NCBI RefSeq assembly: GCF_025141935.1
Contig: NZ_CP081120.1
Coordinates: forward strand, 1,426,001-1,490,000
Direction of reading: 5' to 3'
Length of the DNA stretch: 64,000 bases
Source of the DNA: Sulfitobacter sp. S190
GTDB taxonomy: Bacteria; Pseudomonadota; Alphaproteobacteria; Rhodobacterales; Rhodobacteraceae
In this document: positions 36,390 to 46,266 of the stretch, piece after piece
Layout of the letters: each line of letters opens with the position of its first letter
Position numbering within the stretch: position 1 is the first letter of the stretch
Position numbers and translations under genes: made by a program
Notes under the pieces: generated by a model
What the model saw: the letters and a program-made list of their open reading frames with translations, nothing else
What the model was told of the DNA's origin: nothing
Database searches by the model: none

Positions 36390-36974
36390 ATGGACGGCGA
36401 TTTCAGAACCGAATTTACGCGAAGTCCCAGTCGGCTGAAGGATCGGCCTGCGCTGGTGCTGAACGCCGATTACAGACCGCTCAGTTACTACCCGCTGTCG
36501 CTCTGGGCGTGGCAGGATGCGGTCAAGGCCAAGTATCTCGACAGGGTGGATATCGTGGCTGAATACGACGACTGCGTGCACAGCCCCACAACCACCCTGC
36601 GGATCCCGTCGGTTGTTGTGCTCAAAGACTATGTAAAACCCCAAAAGCGCGTGGCCTTCACGCGCTTTAATTTATTTCTGCGCGACGAATTCCGCTGCCA
36701 GTACTGCGGCGCGCGGGGGGATCTGACCTTCGATCACGTGGTGCCGCGCGCCTCGGGCGGGGTGACGAGCTGGCAAAACGTGGTGGCGGCGTGCAGCCCG
36801 TGCAACCTGCGCAAGGGCTCCAAGGCGCTGCACCAGACCGGCTTCAACCTGCGCAAACCACCGCGCCAACCGGGCGCCGAAGAGCTGCGCAACATGGGCC
36901 GCAAATTCCCGCCGGGCCACCTGCACGAAAGCTGGATGGATTTTCTCTACTGGGATGCCGAGCTTGAGGCCTGA
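36390..36974 (+). CDS. HNH endonuclease
   Basis: 194 residues. The HNH core with zinc ligands is clear: FRCQYCGARGDL, TFDHVVPRASGG (catalytic His), TSWQNVVAACSPCNLRKG. The N-terminal 80 residues (LVLNADYRPLSYYPLSLWAW) match the conserved family of HNH proteins common in Rhodobacterales and other bacteria, whose function is not established. It is not flanked by phage or toxin genes. The last 20 bases overlap a membrane protein gene. Confidence 0.88.
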   Translation: MDGDFRTEFTRSPSRLKDRPALVLNADYRPLSYYPLSLWAWQDAVKAKYLDRVDIVAEYDDCVHSPTTTLRIPSVVVLKDYVKPQKRVAFTRFNLFLRDEFRCQYCGARGDLTFDHVVPRASGGVTSWQNVVAACSPCNLRKGSKALHQTGFNLRKPPRQPGAEELRNMGRKFPPGHLHESWMDFLYWDAELEA

Positions 36975-37521
36975 CGACCCGATCCGCGAACCGGCAGACG
37001 ACCCTTCCAACAATCCCCGCTTTCTCGAGCTTCAGTTCGAGGCCGGCAACCAGCGGATCATGGCGGCGGTGCGCAAGCTCGACCTGATCGAATACGCCGT
37101 GATCATCGGCATCGCGGCCGTCTATGCCTTTGCCTTTACCGCGCCAAAGACGACGGGTGTGAGTATTTACCGTTTTGCCCTGTTTCTGCCTGTCGGACTC
37201 AGCCTGTTCGCGGCACAGCGCACGCATATGCAGATCCTCTATATCCACGCCTGCGCTGCATATGTGCGTCAGGTCGAACACAAATTGTCGGCGCATTTTG
37301 CGGCGTTCGGCCAACCGTTACACCATCAGGGGTGGGAAGAGTGGTACGCCACCCAGACCCACGTCCAGGCGGCCCACCGGCGCTACCGGTTCATCCTGTG
37401 GTTCGGGATGCTGGCCCTGACGACGGTGGTTGCCCTGACCTTCGGGTGCGCCACCCCGGCCTGCAACGTGACCGAATGGCTCGATGTGATCCCCAACCGG
37501 GCGGTCACGACACCCGATTGA
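36955..37521 (+). CDS. Hypothetical membrane protein
   Basis: 188 residues, not recognised. Three hydrophobic helices are visible: about 45-63 (EYAVIIGIAAVYAFAF), 70-88 (IYRFALFLPVGLSLFAA) and 146-166 (FILWFGMLALTTVVALTFG). Between the second and third lies a soluble helical section with Tyr, His and Gln. The start overlaps the HNH gene end by 20 bases, so the two are translationally coupled. I cannot suggest a function. Confidence 0.65.
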   Translation: MPSLRPDDPIREPADDPSNNPRFLELQFEAGNQRIMAAVRKLDLIEYAVIIGIAAVYAFAFTAPKTTGVSIYRFALFLPVGLSLFAAQRTHMQILYIHACAAYVRQVEHKLSAHFAAFGQPLHHQGWEEWYATQTHVQAAHRRYRFILWFGMLALTTVVALTFGCATPACNVTEWLDVIPNRAVTTPD

Positions 37522-37552
37522 CCGCGCTGACCGCTTGCGGCACTTAGCGGGT

Positions 37553-38437
37553 ATGAACACCGTATCCCAGACCACCCGCGCGACATTGATCGTGGTCCTT
37601 ACGGGGCTGTTGTGGGGATTTTACTGGTGGCCGGTACGGACGCTGGAATCCCTCGGGCTGACGGGGGCGTGGGGGACCGTGGGCATTTCAATCGCGGGGC
37701 TGGCCGTGCTGATCCCGGTCGGGTGGCGCAAGCGGCACGTGCTGAGGCACGCGGACCGTATCGGCACCCTGTCGGTGTTTGTAGGGGGCGCGGCCTTCGC
37801 GCTGTACTCCATCGGGTTTATCTACGGGCGCGTGGCGCTGGTGATCCTGCTGTTCTTTCTCACGCCGGTCTGGAGTACGCTGATCGCACGGGTCGTGCTG
37901 GGGCGCAGCACACCGCTGATGCGGATGATGGCCATCGGCGTCGGCCTGGCAGGGCTGACCGTGATGCTCAGCGCGCAGGGCAATCTGCCGGTGCCGCGCA
38001 ATCTGGGGGAATGGATGGGGCTGGCGTCGGGGCTGTTCTGGGCCATCGCGTCCACCGGCATCCGCGAACGCTCAGAACTCGGCGCGCCCGAGGCGGCGTT
38101 TGTCTTTGTCGCAGGGGCGGCCATCATGGCGGCCGTGCTGGCGCCGCTGCTCGCGCCCTTGCCGCAATCGGTCGAGGTGATGGCCGCCATCCCCGTCGCG
38201 GCGGTGACGGGCGTGATCTGGTGGGGCATCTCGATGGGATTGCTGATGTGGGCGACCGCGCGTCTGGATCCGGCACGCACGGGCATCCTGCTGATGAGCG
38301 AGGTGCTCGTCGGTGCGGCCTCCGCCGCCGTGCTGGCAAGCGAACACCTCAGCGCGCTTGAAATGACCGGCGGCGCGCTTGTGCTGCTGGCGGGCCTGCT
38401 CGAGGTCTGGCCCGAAAGAACCGGACGCGTGGCCTGA
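37553..38437 (+). CDS. EamA/DMT-family transporter
   Basis: 294 residues with ten hydrophobic segments, the double-EamA layout. LLWGFYWWPVRTLE begins the first repeat, and FWAIASTGIRERSELGAPEA the second. The start ATG at 37553 is used; a start 18 bases upstream is possible. It probably exports a small metabolite; the substrate is unknown. It is convergent with xthA with only a 17 bp gap and no clear terminator. Confidence 0.88.
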   Translation: MNTVSQTTRATLIVVLTGLLWGFYWWPVRTLESLGLTGAWGTVGISIAGLAVLIPVGWRKRHVLRHADRIGTLSVFVGGAAFALYSIGFIYGRVALVILLFFLTPVWSTLIARVVLGRSTPLMRMMAIGVGLAGLTVMLSAQGNLPVPRNLGEWMGLASGLFWAIASTGIRERSELGAPEAAFVFVAGAAIMAAVLAPLLAPLPQSVEVMAAIPVAAVTGVIWWGISMGLLMWATARLDPARTGILLMSEVLVGAASAAVLASEHLSALEMTGGALVLLAGLLEVWPERTGRVA

Positions 38438-38454
38438 TCCGTCAGGCCGCAGTC

Positions 38455-39264
38455 CTACAGATCCAGCTCGACCCAGATCGGAACATGATCGGACGGTTTG
38501 TCACGGCCGCGGACATTCTTGTCGATCTGGCAATCGCGCAGATGATCGGCGGTATAGGGACATAGCAGGAAATGATCGATGCGGATGCCGTTGTTGCGGT
38601 TCCATGCACCGGCCTGATAATCCCAGAAACTGTAGTGTCCGGGTCCCTGCGTGCGGGCGCGGAACGCATCGGTGAGACCAAGGTTCACCAGCGCACGCCA
38701 CTTGCCCCGCGACGCGGTGCGAAACAACGCATCTTCGCGCCAGCTGTCTGGCTTGGCGGCATCCTCGGGTTGCGGAATGATGTTGAAATCGCCCGCCATG
38801 AGAAACGGTGTCTCTTCGGCCAGCAGCGCCTCTGCGCGGGCGTGCAGGCGGTCCATCCATCCCATCTTGTAGGCGTATTTGCCACCCGCCACGGGGCTGC
38901 CATCGTCGTTCAGCTCGACCGGATTGCCGTTGGGCAGATACAGACCACAGATGCGCACCGCATCGCGCGCCCCCACGACCGTCGCCTCGATATAGCGGGC
39001 CTGTTCGTCGTCCTCGTCACCGGGCAGGCCGCGCGTGACATCCTCCAACGGCAGTTTGGACAGCAGGGCAACGCCGTTAAACGACTTTTGCCCGTGGGTT
39101 TCGACGTTATAGCCGCGCTCTTCAAAAACCTCCCGCGGAAAGGCTTCATCGACCGATTTGATCTCCTGCAGGATCGCCACGTCCGGCTGCGCCTCGTCCA
39201 GCCACGCGGGCAGCGCGTCGATCCGGGCCTTGATGCCGTTGATGTTGAAGCTGGCGATTTTCAT
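38455..39264 (-). CDS. xthA: Exodeoxyribonuclease III / AP endonuclease
   Basis: 269 residues. MKIASFNINGIKARIDAL and VAILQEIKS form the N-terminal metal site; NGNPVELNDDG, MAGDFNIIPQ, RIDHFLLC and SDHVPIWVEL give the remaining catalytic residues. The enzyme cleaves DNA 5' to abasic sites, the step after glycosylases such as ung and the AlkA-type enzyme in this window. It is followed 61 bp upstream on the minus strand by erpA. Confidence 0.96.
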   Translation of the reverse strand: MKIASFNINGIKARIDALPAWLDEAQPDVAILQEIKSVDEAFPREVFEERGYNVETHGQKSFNGVALLSKLPLEDVTRGLPGDEDDEQARYIEATVVGARDAVRICGLYLPNGNPVELNDDGSPVAGGKYAYKMGWMDRLHARAEALLAEETPFLMAGDFNIIPQPEDAAKPDSWREDALFRTASRGKWRALVNLGLTDAFRARTQGPGHYSFWDYQAGAWNRNNGIRIDHFLLCPYTADHLRDCQIDKNVRGRDKPSDHVPIWVELDL

Positions 39265-39325
39265 GGAGGGCTCCTGTCAGGTGTCCCTCATGCTTTGCCG
39301 CATTCGGCGCAGCGGGGCAAGACCG

Positions 39326-39649
39326 CTACATGGAGAACGACGTGCCGCACCCGCAAGACGACGTGGCATTGGGGTTCTCGATCACGAACCGCGCCCCGAT
39401 CAGTTCCTCGGTGAAATCGATCACCGCATCGGTCAGAAACGGCAAGGACACGCTGTCGATCACGACCCGCTGGCCATCGCCCTCAAGGACCAGATCATCG
39501 GTTTTCGCGTCATCCAGTGCAATCTCGTACTGGAATCCCGAACATCCACCGCCCTCGACGGCAATACGCAGCGCCTTGCCCTCGTCGGCGGCACCGATTT
39601 CGGACAGACGCGCAAAGGCGCGGGGGGTAACTTTGGGTGGCAGGTTCAT
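39326..39649 (-). CDS. erpA: Iron-sulfur cluster insertion protein (ErpA/IscA family)
   Basis: 107 residues. The start at 39649 gives MNLPPKVTPRAFARLSEIG; the open frame upstream adds a hydrophobic stretch that is not family-like. The A-type carrier cysteines are visible in GGGCSGFQYEI (about 42-52) and the C-terminal CGCGTSF. It delivers Fe-S clusters to apoproteins. It is divergent from the dgt gene (89 bp) and upstream of xthA. Confidence 0.94.
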   Translation of the reverse strand: MNLPPKVTPRAFARLSEIGAADEGKALRIAVEGGGCSGFQYEIALDDAKTDDLVLEGDGQRVVIDSVSLPFLTDAVIDFTEELIGARFVIENPNATSSCGCGTSFSM

Positions 39650-39738
39650 GGCGTCGCTCTTCGGTTTCCAAATCGCTGTAACTGCAATATAGAAACCCAG
39701 CAGACAGGCTACAAGCACATCGCGGGAGAAGATCACCC

Positions 39739-40884
39739 ATGCGCGCCCCCTATGCTTCGGATCCTGCCACCGCCCGGGGACGGCGTGTGCCAGAGGACGA
39801 AAGCTCTTTCCGCTCGTGCTTCCAGCGCGACCGTGACCGCATCATCCACGCCAGCGCCTTCCGGCGGCTCAAGCACAAGACGCAGGTTTTCGTCGAACAC
39901 GAAGGCGATTACTACCGCACACGCCTGACCCACTCGATCGAGGTGGCGCAGGTGGCCCGCACCATTTCGGGCGCGCTGCACCTGAACGCAGAGCTGACCG
40001 AGGCGGTGGCACTCGCCCATGACCTGGGCCATCCGCCCTTTGGCCACACCGGCGAGGACGCGCTGGAAAAGATGATGGCGCCCTACGGCGGGTTTGACCA
40101 CAACGCGCAGGCGATCAAGATCGTCACCTCGCTGGAGCGGCACTATGCGGGGTTCGACGGGCTGAACCTGACGTGGGAAACACTCGAGGGGATCGCCAAA
40201 CACAACGGGCCCGTGACCGGCGATCTGCCGCATGCGCTGGCGGACTACAACGCGCTGCATGATCTGGAACTGGACACCCACGCCAGCGCCGAAGCGCAAG
40301 TGGCCGCGCTGTCCGATGATATCGCCTACAACAACCACGACCTGCACGACGGCTTGCGGGCAGGGCTGTTCAGCGAGGACGAAATCGCCGCGCTGCCCAT
40401 GGTGGGGCCTGCCTATGCCGAGGTAGACCGCGTGCATCCCGGGCTCGACAGCTACAGACGGCGCCACGAAGCCCTGCGCCGCGTGTTCGGTGTGATGGTA
40501 TCGGATGTGATCGAAACCTCCCGCGCGCTGCTGGATGACGCCGGTGCCACCTCCGTGGCCGACATCCGGCATGTGGGCCGTCCGGTGATCCGCTTTTCCG
40601 ACCCCGTCTGGGCCGAGCTGCGCGAGATCCGGCAGTTCCTCTTTACCCGCATGTACCGCGCCCCTTCGGTGATGAAGATCCGTGCCGAGGTGACAGAAGT
40701 GGTGGAGGAGCTGTTTGTCCTGTTTCTGGGCCGACCCGACCTGTTGCCGAAACACTGGGCGCGGGCCGTGAGCGCGGCTGGCGGGGACAAGCTGCTGCTG
40801 GCACGGATGGTCAGTGACTACATCGCGGGTATGACCGACCGCTTCGCCTTGCAAGAACACGCCCGCCTGATCGGTGACGGCTAG
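39739..40884 (+). CDS. dgt: Deoxyguanosinetriphosphate triphosphohydrolase-like protein (HD domain)
   Basis: 381 residues. HD-domain metal ligands: THSIEVAQVARTIS and ALAHDLGHPPFGHTGEDAL; a further His in GFDHNAQAIK and Asp in LSDDIAYNNHDLHDG. It belongs to the dGTPase type 2 subfamily, which hydrolyses dNTPs to nucleoside and triphosphate, and may tune dNTP pools alongside nrdJ and dcd. It is divergent from erpA. The exact substrate preference in this branch varies. Confidence 0.92.
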   Translation: MRAPYASDPATARGRRVPEDESSFRSCFQRDRDRIIHASAFRRLKHKTQVFVEHEGDYYRTRLTHSIEVAQVARTISGALHLNAELTEAVALAHDLGHPPFGHTGEDALEKMMAPYGGFDHNAQAIKIVTSLERHYAGFDGLNLTWETLEGIAKHNGPVTGDLPHALADYNALHDLELDTHASAEAQVAALSDDIAYNNHDLHDGLRAGLFSEDEIAALPMVGPAYAEVDRVHPGLDSYRRRHEALRRVFGVMVSDVIETSRALLDDAGATSVADIRHVGRPVIRFSDPVWAELREIRQFLFTRMYRAPSVMKIRAEVTEVVEELFVLFLGRPDLLPKHWARAVSAAGGDKLLLARMVSDYIAGMTDRFALQEHARLIGDG

Positions 40885-40939
40885 AACCCGCCCCGCCGCT
40901 GCGCTAGGCTGCGGGGATCAGAGACAAGGAAAGACACCG

Positions 40940-41527
40940 GTGAACGAACCAACATCCGTGACGGCGCAACGCCTGATTGTCGTGGGGGCCTGTGACGGGC
41001 TGGGCGAAAGCCTTGTGCGGGCGCTGATGGGCGATCATGCACAGGTCGTGGCGATGGACGCCGACGCCCGCGGCCTTGCCCGCCTGCAAGGGCCGGACGC
41101 CGCGCGCGTGCCGACGCTGCCGCTTAAGGGACCACCGGCCGGGGCGCTGGGCCGGATCGGCAACGCCTGGGGTGACGCGCCGCTGCATGGCGTGATCAAC
41201 CTGATGCCGCTGCGCAGCCCCGGTGAGCTTGATCTCAACCTGTCGGTCTTGCGGGCCATTGCGGGCGGGTTTTATGCGGCACTGCGGGCGCACCGCGCGC
41301 AGGTCATCACCGTCGTGGCGCGGCCCGCGAACCCCTCGCAGCTGGCGCAGGCGGGGCTGCTGCCGATGATCCTGCAAGCACAGGACACGCTGGCCCACGA
41401 TCACGATACACACCGTTTCAACACCGTCAGCCTGCCCAAGGGCGACACCAGCGCGGCGCATCCCACCGTCATGGCGCTTTTGCGCGGGCAGGCGGGGCCG
41501 CTGTCGGGCGCGCATCTGCGGCTGTGA
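40940..41527 (+). CDS. SDR-like protein of unknown function
   Basis: 195 residues from a GTG start preceded by AAGGAAAG. It begins with a nucleotide-binding-like strand-loop, LIVVGACDGLGESLVRAL, resembling the SDR motif TGxxxGxG, but the first Gly is shifted. No Tyr-x3-Lys catalytic pair can be seen. It may be a degenerate SDR without activity. It lies between dgt and argS, 56 bases after dgt. The function is unknown. Confidence 0.65.
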   Translation: MNEPTSVTAQRLIVVGACDGLGESLVRALMGDHAQVVAMDADARGLARLQGPDAARVPTLPLKGPPAGALGRIGNAWGDAPLHGVINLMPLRSPGELDLNLSVLRAIAGGFYAALRAHRAQVITVVARPANPSQLAQAGLLPMILQAQDTLAHDHDTHRFNTVSLPKGDTSAAHPTVMALLRGQAGPLSGAHLRL

Positions 41528-41626
41528 CGCGGACGGTCGGCCGCGAAACGCACCTTTGCACGCACATTCATTGACGCGGGCGGTGGGGGTGGTATTTGGG
41601 GCGCAACCAATCAGTAGAGCACACAA

Positions 41627-43372
41627 ATGAACCTTTTCGCCGATATCCGCAGCCTTGTGATCGACACGCTGGACACGCTTGTCTCGCAAGGCCAACTGCC
41701 GCAAGGGCTGAGCTTTGACAACGTCACGGTTGAGCCGCCGCGCGATGCGGCCCACGGCGACATGGCGACCAATGCGGCGATGGTGCTGGCCAAACCCGCC
41801 GGGCTCAAACCGCGCGACATCGCCGACGCGATTGCGCAGGTGCTCGTGCAGGACGACCGGATCACTGCCGCTGACGTGGCGGGGCCGGGGTTTCTCAACC
41901 TGCGGCTGGCCCCTTCGGTCTGGCAGGGCGTTGCGGGCGCTGTGCTGGCCGCCGGAACAGGCTTCGGGCGCGGCAGCATGGGCGCGGGCAAACGGGTCAA
42001 CGTCGAATACGTCTCGGCCAATCCCACGGGTCCGCTGCACGTGGGCCATACCCGCGGCGCCGTGTTCGGTGATGCGCTGGCCAGCCTGCTGGACTTTGTC
42101 GGCTACGACGTGACGCGCGAATACTACATCAACGACGGCGGGGCGCAGGTCGACGTGCTCGCGCGGTCTGTCTATCTGCGGTATTTGGAAGCCCACGGGC
42201 AGGAAGTGGCCTTCGAGGACGGCACATACCCCGGCGACTACCTCATCGCCGTGGGCGAGGCGCTCAAGTCACGGGTCGGTGCCGGCTATGTGGACCAGCC
42301 GGAAGACGTCTGGCTGGCCGATGTGCGGACCTTTGCGACCGAAGCGATGATGGATCTCATTCGGGCCGACCTGAAGGCGCTGGGCGTCGAAATCGACACG
42401 TTCTTTTCCGAAAAATCGCTCTACGGCACCGGTCTGATCGAAGGGGCCATTGCCGATCTGCAAAACAAGGGCCTGATCTACGAAGGCGTGCTCGAGCCGC
42501 CCAAGGGCAAAAAGCCCGAGGACTGGGAGCCGCGCGAGCAGACGCTCTTCAAATCCACCGATCACGGCGATGACGTCGACCGCCCGGTCAAGAAATCCGA
42601 CGGCAGCTGGACCTACTTCGCCCCCGATATCGCGTATCACTACGACAAGGTGCAGCGCGGTTATGACCTGCTGATCGATGTGTTCGGTGCCGACCACGGC
42701 GGCTATGTCAAACGGATGAAGGCGGCGGTGTCGGCGCTATCGGGCGGGACGGTACCGCTCGACATCAAGCTGACGCAGCTGGTGAAGCTGTTCAAGAACG
42801 GCGAGCCTTTCAAGATGTCCAAGCGGGCAGGGACCTTCGTGACCCTGCGCGACGTGGTGGATGAAGTGGGCGCGGATGTGACCCGTTTCGTGATGCTGAC
42901 CCGCAAGAACGACGCGCCGCTGGATTTCGATTTCGACAAGGTGCTGGAACAATCGCGCGAGAACCCGGTGTTCTATGTCCAATACGCCCACGCCCGCGTG
43001 TCGAGCGTAAAGCGCAAGGCCGCGCAGGCGGGCATCGACGTAGGCGCGGACGCGCTGGAATCTGCCGATCTGTCCAAGCTTGACCACGACGCCGAACTGG
43101 CCCTGCTGCGCAAAGTGGCCGAATGGCCGCGCCTCGTTGAAACCGCGGCCCGCACGAACGAGCCGCACCGCGTTGCCTTCTATCTCTATGAACTTGCAGG
43201 AGATTTGCATGGTCTGTGGAACCGCGGCAATGACGATCCGTCGCTGCGGTTCATTCAGGAGGACGATCCTGCAACATCACAGGCAAAAATCGCGCTGGCA
43301 CAATCCGTAGCAATTGTAATTGCATCGGGCTTGGGTATTCTTGGCGTCACACCGGCCGAAGAGATGCGCTAG
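41627..43372 (+). CDS. argS: Arginyl-tRNA synthetase
   Basis: 581 residues, class I synthetase. The N-terminal additional domain precedes [20 protein letters not shown] with HVGH, then [10 protein letters not shown], the catalytic core, [14 protein letters not shown] (KMSKS), and a C-terminal anticodon-binding domain ([33 protein letters not shown]). It charges tRNA-Arg. The next gene (SPOR protein) starts 79 bases after the stop. Confidence 0.97.
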   Translation: MNLFADIRSLVIDTLDTLVSQGQLPQGLSFDNVTVEPPRDAAHGDMATNAAMVLAKPAGLKPRDIADAIAQVLVQDDRITAADVAGPGFLNLRLAPSVWQGVAGAVLAAGTGFGRGSMGAGKRVNVEYVSANPTGPLHVGHTRGAVFGDALASLLDFVGYDVTREYYINDGGAQVDVLARSVYLRYLEAHGQEVAFEDGTYPGDYLIAVGEALKSRVGAGYVDQPEDVWLADVRTFATEAMMDLIRADLKALGVEIDTFFSEKSLYGTGLIEGAIADLQNKGLIYEGVLEPPKGKKPEDWEPREQTLFKSTDHGDDVDRPVKKSDGSWTYFAPDIAYHYDKVQRGYDLLIDVFGADHGGYVKRMKAAVSALSGGTVPLDIKLTQLVKLFKNGEPFKMSKRAGTFVTLRDVVDEVGADVTRFVMLTRKNDAPLDFDFDKVLEQSRENPVFYVQYAHARVSSVKRKAAQAGIDVGADALESADLSKLDHDAELALLRKVAEWPRLVETAARTNEPHRVAFYLYELAGDLHGLWNRGNDDPSLRFIQEDDPATSQAKIALAQSVAIVIASGLGILGVTPAEEMR

Positions 43373-43451
43373 GCATCCGGCAGACCGGCGGACGAGCAAC
43401 CCAAACGATCAGACCCGTGCGGCAATGTACCCTGCGGGCAGCGAGGCAACG

Positions 43452-44483
43452 ATGGCAGATTTTACTCACGTCCCCGAAACCGGGGGCGCGCAAGGCTTTT
43501 ACCATTCCGGTGCAGAACCCGTGTCGCGGACCGCAACACTTGGCAAGCTGACCAACATGGCCGGGGCCGCCGTGTCGCTGGCGCTGATCGCCGGGGTGTG
43601 CGTCTGGGGCTATAAACTGATGGTCCGGGATGTCAGCGGCATTCCTGTCGTGCGTGCGATCGAAGGCGATATGCGTGTGCGCCCCCTCGATCCCGGCGGG
43701 CAGCTGGCGCAGCATCAGGGGCTGTCGGTCAACGCTGTGGCCGCCGTGGCCGACGGACGCCCCGCCGACACGGTGCGTCTGGCGCCGCAACCCACCGATC
43801 TGGCCGAAGAGGACCAGCCCATGCCGGCGTTGCAGGTCGCGGATGCACCTGAAGTGGTCGATCCGCTGTCACAGGGCGCGCCCCTTGGCGAAGCAATTGC
43901 CGTTTCCGCCGATGCGCCGGCCCCCACCAGCGCCGAAATCACCGCGGCCCTGCAATCGGGCGAAGTGCAGGATCTCGTGGCACAGCTGACCGACGGTGTC
44001 GCCCCCTTGGCCGCGCTCGACACCGCGCCCGCCACCGTCGCCGCTCCGAGCACCGACGCGCAGGAAATCCCCACGATCACGGCCCCCGTGGATGCCGCAG
44101 GCGTGGTGCAAATCTCGCTGCGCCCGCCGGTTGCGCGCCCCACGCGCCCCACAGAGGCGCCGCAGACCGCCACACCCGCAGCCGCCTCCGCATCCGCAGG
44201 CAGTACCGATCTCGATCCCGCCAGCCTGCCTGCCGGCACCCGGCTGGTGCAGCTTGGCGCCTTTGACAGCGCCGACATCGCCCGCGAACAATGGGCGCGG
44301 CTCAACGGCAAATTCGGTCCCTACCTCGAAGGCAAAAGCCGCATCATCCAGAAAGCCACCAGCGGCGGGCGCACCTTCTACCGCCTGCGCGCGCATGGCT
44401 TCAGCGACATCGCCGATGCCCGCCGCTTCTGCTCGGCGCTCGTGGCCGAAAGCGCCGATTGCATCCCGGTGGTGACCAGATGA
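43452..44483 (+). CDS. SPOR-domain membrane protein
   Basis: 343 residues. A cytoplasmic N terminus (about 1-30) precedes one transmembrane helix (about 33-55, NMAGAAVSLALIAGVCVWGY). A long periplasmic Ala/Pro/Asp-rich linker follows, and a C-terminal SPOR domain (about 265-343: GTRLVQLGAFDSADIAREQW, YRLRAHGFSDIADARRFCSAL). SPOR domains bind denuded septal peptidoglycan, so a role in division or cell-wall remodelling is likely. The start at 43452 has GAGG upstream; one at 43425 is possible. The end overlaps nagZ as ATGA. Confidence 0.9.
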   Translation: MADFTHVPETGGAQGFYHSGAEPVSRTATLGKLTNMAGAAVSLALIAGVCVWGYKLMVRDVSGIPVVRAIEGDMRVRPLDPGGQLAQHQGLSVNAVAAVADGRPADTVRLAPQPTDLAEEDQPMPALQVADAPEVVDPLSQGAPLGEAIAVSADAPAPTSAEITAALQSGEVQDLVAQLTDGVAPLAALDTAPATVAAPSTDAQEIPTITAPVDAAGVVQISLRPPVARPTRPTEAPQTATPAAASASAGSTDLDPASLPAGTRLVQLGAFDSADIAREQWARLNGKFGPYLEGKSRIIQKATSGGRTFYRLRAHGFSDIADARRFCSALVAESADCIPVVTR

Positions 44484-45487
44484 GCAGGTTCGGCGCGACA
44501 ATCCTCGACGCGGACGGCCTGCGCCTGACGCGCGAGGAAAAAGCGCTGTTCCGCGATGCCAATCCTTTCGGGTTCATCCTGTTTGCCCGCAACATCGACA
44601 CGCCCGACCAGGTGCGCGCGCTGACGTCGGATTTCCGCGATGCGGTCGGGCGCAATGCCCCGATCACGATCGATCAGGAAGGCGGGCGGGTGCAGCGATT
44701 GCGCGGCCCCACGTGGCGTGAATGGCTGCCGCCGCTGGATTTCGTGACCGCCGCCGGTTCTCGTGCCGCCGAAGCGATGTACATCCGCTTTCGCCTGATC
44801 GCGCACGAGCTCTGCGCGCTTGGCATCGACAGCAACTGCGCCCCGATGGTCGATGTTCCGGGGCCGGGGACGCATGAATTTCTCTACAACCGCTGCTACG
44901 GAACGGACGTCTCCACCGTCACGACCATGGGCAAGGCCGCGAACGACGGCATGCTCGACGGTGGCGTGCTGCCGGTGATCAAACACATCCCCGGCCACGG
45001 TCGCGCCACCGCGGACAGCCACTTTGACCTGCCGCGCGTCAGCGCCAGCCGCGCCAGTCTCGAGCGTGACGATTTCGCCCCCTTCCGCGCCCTGCGCGAC
45101 ACCCCCATGGGGATGACCGCGCATCTGGTCTATGACGCCATCGATGACCGGCCCGCGACACTGTCGCCCAAGGTCATGCAGGCGATCCGCGAGGACATCG
45201 GTTTCGAAAACCTGATCATGACCGACGACATCTCGATGAAGGCGCTCACCGGCTCGCTCACCGATCTGTCGCGCGGTGCGCTGGCGGCGGGCTGTGATGT
45301 GATCCTGCACTGCAATGCGCCACTGTCCGAACGCGCCGAGGTCGCCAATGCCGCAGGCGAGATGTCGGATGCTGCGCAGTCGCGTGCCGAACGGGCGCTT
45401 GGCTACCGCCGAACCCCCGATGATATTGACATTTCCGCCCTCGACGCGCAGCTTTCAAAGCTGTTGGGCGGAGCGGGGCATGGCTGA
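44480..45487 (+). CDS. nagZ: Beta-N-acetylhexosaminidase NagZ (peptidoglycan recycling)
   Basis: 335-residue family 3 glycoside hydrolase. ILFARNIDTP, APITIDQEGGRVQRL, the catalytic His-loop KHIPGHGRATADSHFDLP, and the nucleophile region LIMTDDISMKALTG are intact. It cleaves GlcNAc from GlcNAc-1,6-anhydroMurNAc-peptides in the cytoplasm. It overlaps the SPOR protein by ATGA and scpA by eight bases. anmK, the kinase for the anhydro-MurNAc product, lies 15 kb away in this window. Confidence 0.95.
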   Translation: MSRFGATILDADGLRLTREEKALFRDANPFGFILFARNIDTPDQVRALTSDFRDAVGRNAPITIDQEGGRVQRLRGPTWREWLPPLDFVTAAGSRAAEAMYIRFRLIAHELCALGIDSNCAPMVDVPGPGTHEFLYNRCYGTDVSTVTTMGKAANDGMLDGGVLPVIKHIPGHGRATADSHFDLPRVSASRASLERDDFAPFRALRDTPMGMTAHLVYDAIDDRPATLSPKVMQAIREDIGFENLIMTDDISMKALTGSLTDLSRGALAAGCDVILHCNAPLSERAEVANAAGEMSDAAQSRAERALGYRRTPDDIDISALDAQLSKLLGGAGHG

Positions 45488-46262
45488 AACACTCTTTCAG
45501 GAAGACAGCCAATCGGTGGCCGAAAGGCTGGCCGCAGAGGCGCTGATCGTGGATGTCGACGGCTTTGAGGGCCCGCTCGATCTGCTCCTGACGCTCAGCC
45601 GCACACAAAAGGTCGATCTGCGCAAGATTTCCGTGCTGCAACTGGCCCGCCAGTATCTCGCCTTTGTCGAGAAAGCCAAACAGCTGCGGCTTGAACTGGC
45701 CGCCGATTATCTGGTGATGGCCGCGTGGCTGGCGTTCCTGAAATCGCGCCTGCTGCTGCCCCCCGATCCCGCCGAAGAAGGACCATCGGGCGAAGAGCTT
45801 GCCGCCCATCTGGCGTTTCAGCTCGAGCGGTTGCAGGCCATGCGCGACGTGGCCGCCCGCCTGATGGCGCGTGACCAGCTGGGGCGCGATTTCTTCGCCC
45901 GCGGTCAGACCCAGATGGTCGAGCGGGTGCGCAAGGTCACCTATACCGCGACGCTGCTGGACCTGATGCAGGGCTACGCGCGCATCCGGACCCGCGATGA
46001 ATTCCGCCCCTTCGTGATGGACCGCGAGGCGGTGTTCACCATGGAACAGGCGCTGGAGCGGATGCGCGGTCTGATCGGCTATGCCGGCGACTGGTCGGAC
46101 CTGACCAGCTATTTGCCCGAAGGATGGGAAAGCGATCCGGTCAAACGCCGCTCGGCCACCGCCGCGACATTTGCCGCCTCGCTCGAATTGGTGAAAGAGG
46201 GGCATCTGGAAATCCGGCAATCGGATGTCTTTGCCCCGATCCACCTGCGCAAGAAAGATTAG
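45480..46262 (+). CDS. scpA: Segregation and condensation protein A (kleisin)
   Basis: 260-residue ScpA, the kleisin that bridges the two SMC heads. The N-terminal motif is VDVDGFEGPLDLLLTLSRTQ with KVDLRKISVLQLARQYLAFV, as in all ScpA. The start ATG overlaps the nagZ end by eight bases. The C-terminal winged-helix region (about 195-260) is present. It acts with SMC and ScpB in chromosome compaction and segregation. smc is not in this window. Confidence 0.95.
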   Translation: MAETLFQEDSQSVAERLAAEALIVDVDGFEGPLDLLLTLSRTQKVDLRKISVLQLARQYLAFVEKAKQLRLELAADYLVMAAWLAFLKSRLLLPPDPAEEGPSGEELAAHLAFQLERLQAMRDVAARLMARDQLGRDFFARGQTQMVERVRKVTYTATLLDLMQGYARIRTRDEFRPFVMDREAVFTMEQALERMRGLIGYAGDWSDLTSYLPEGWESDPVKRRSATAATFAASLELVKEGHLEIRQSDVFAPIHLRKKD

Positions 46263-46266
46263 GATC

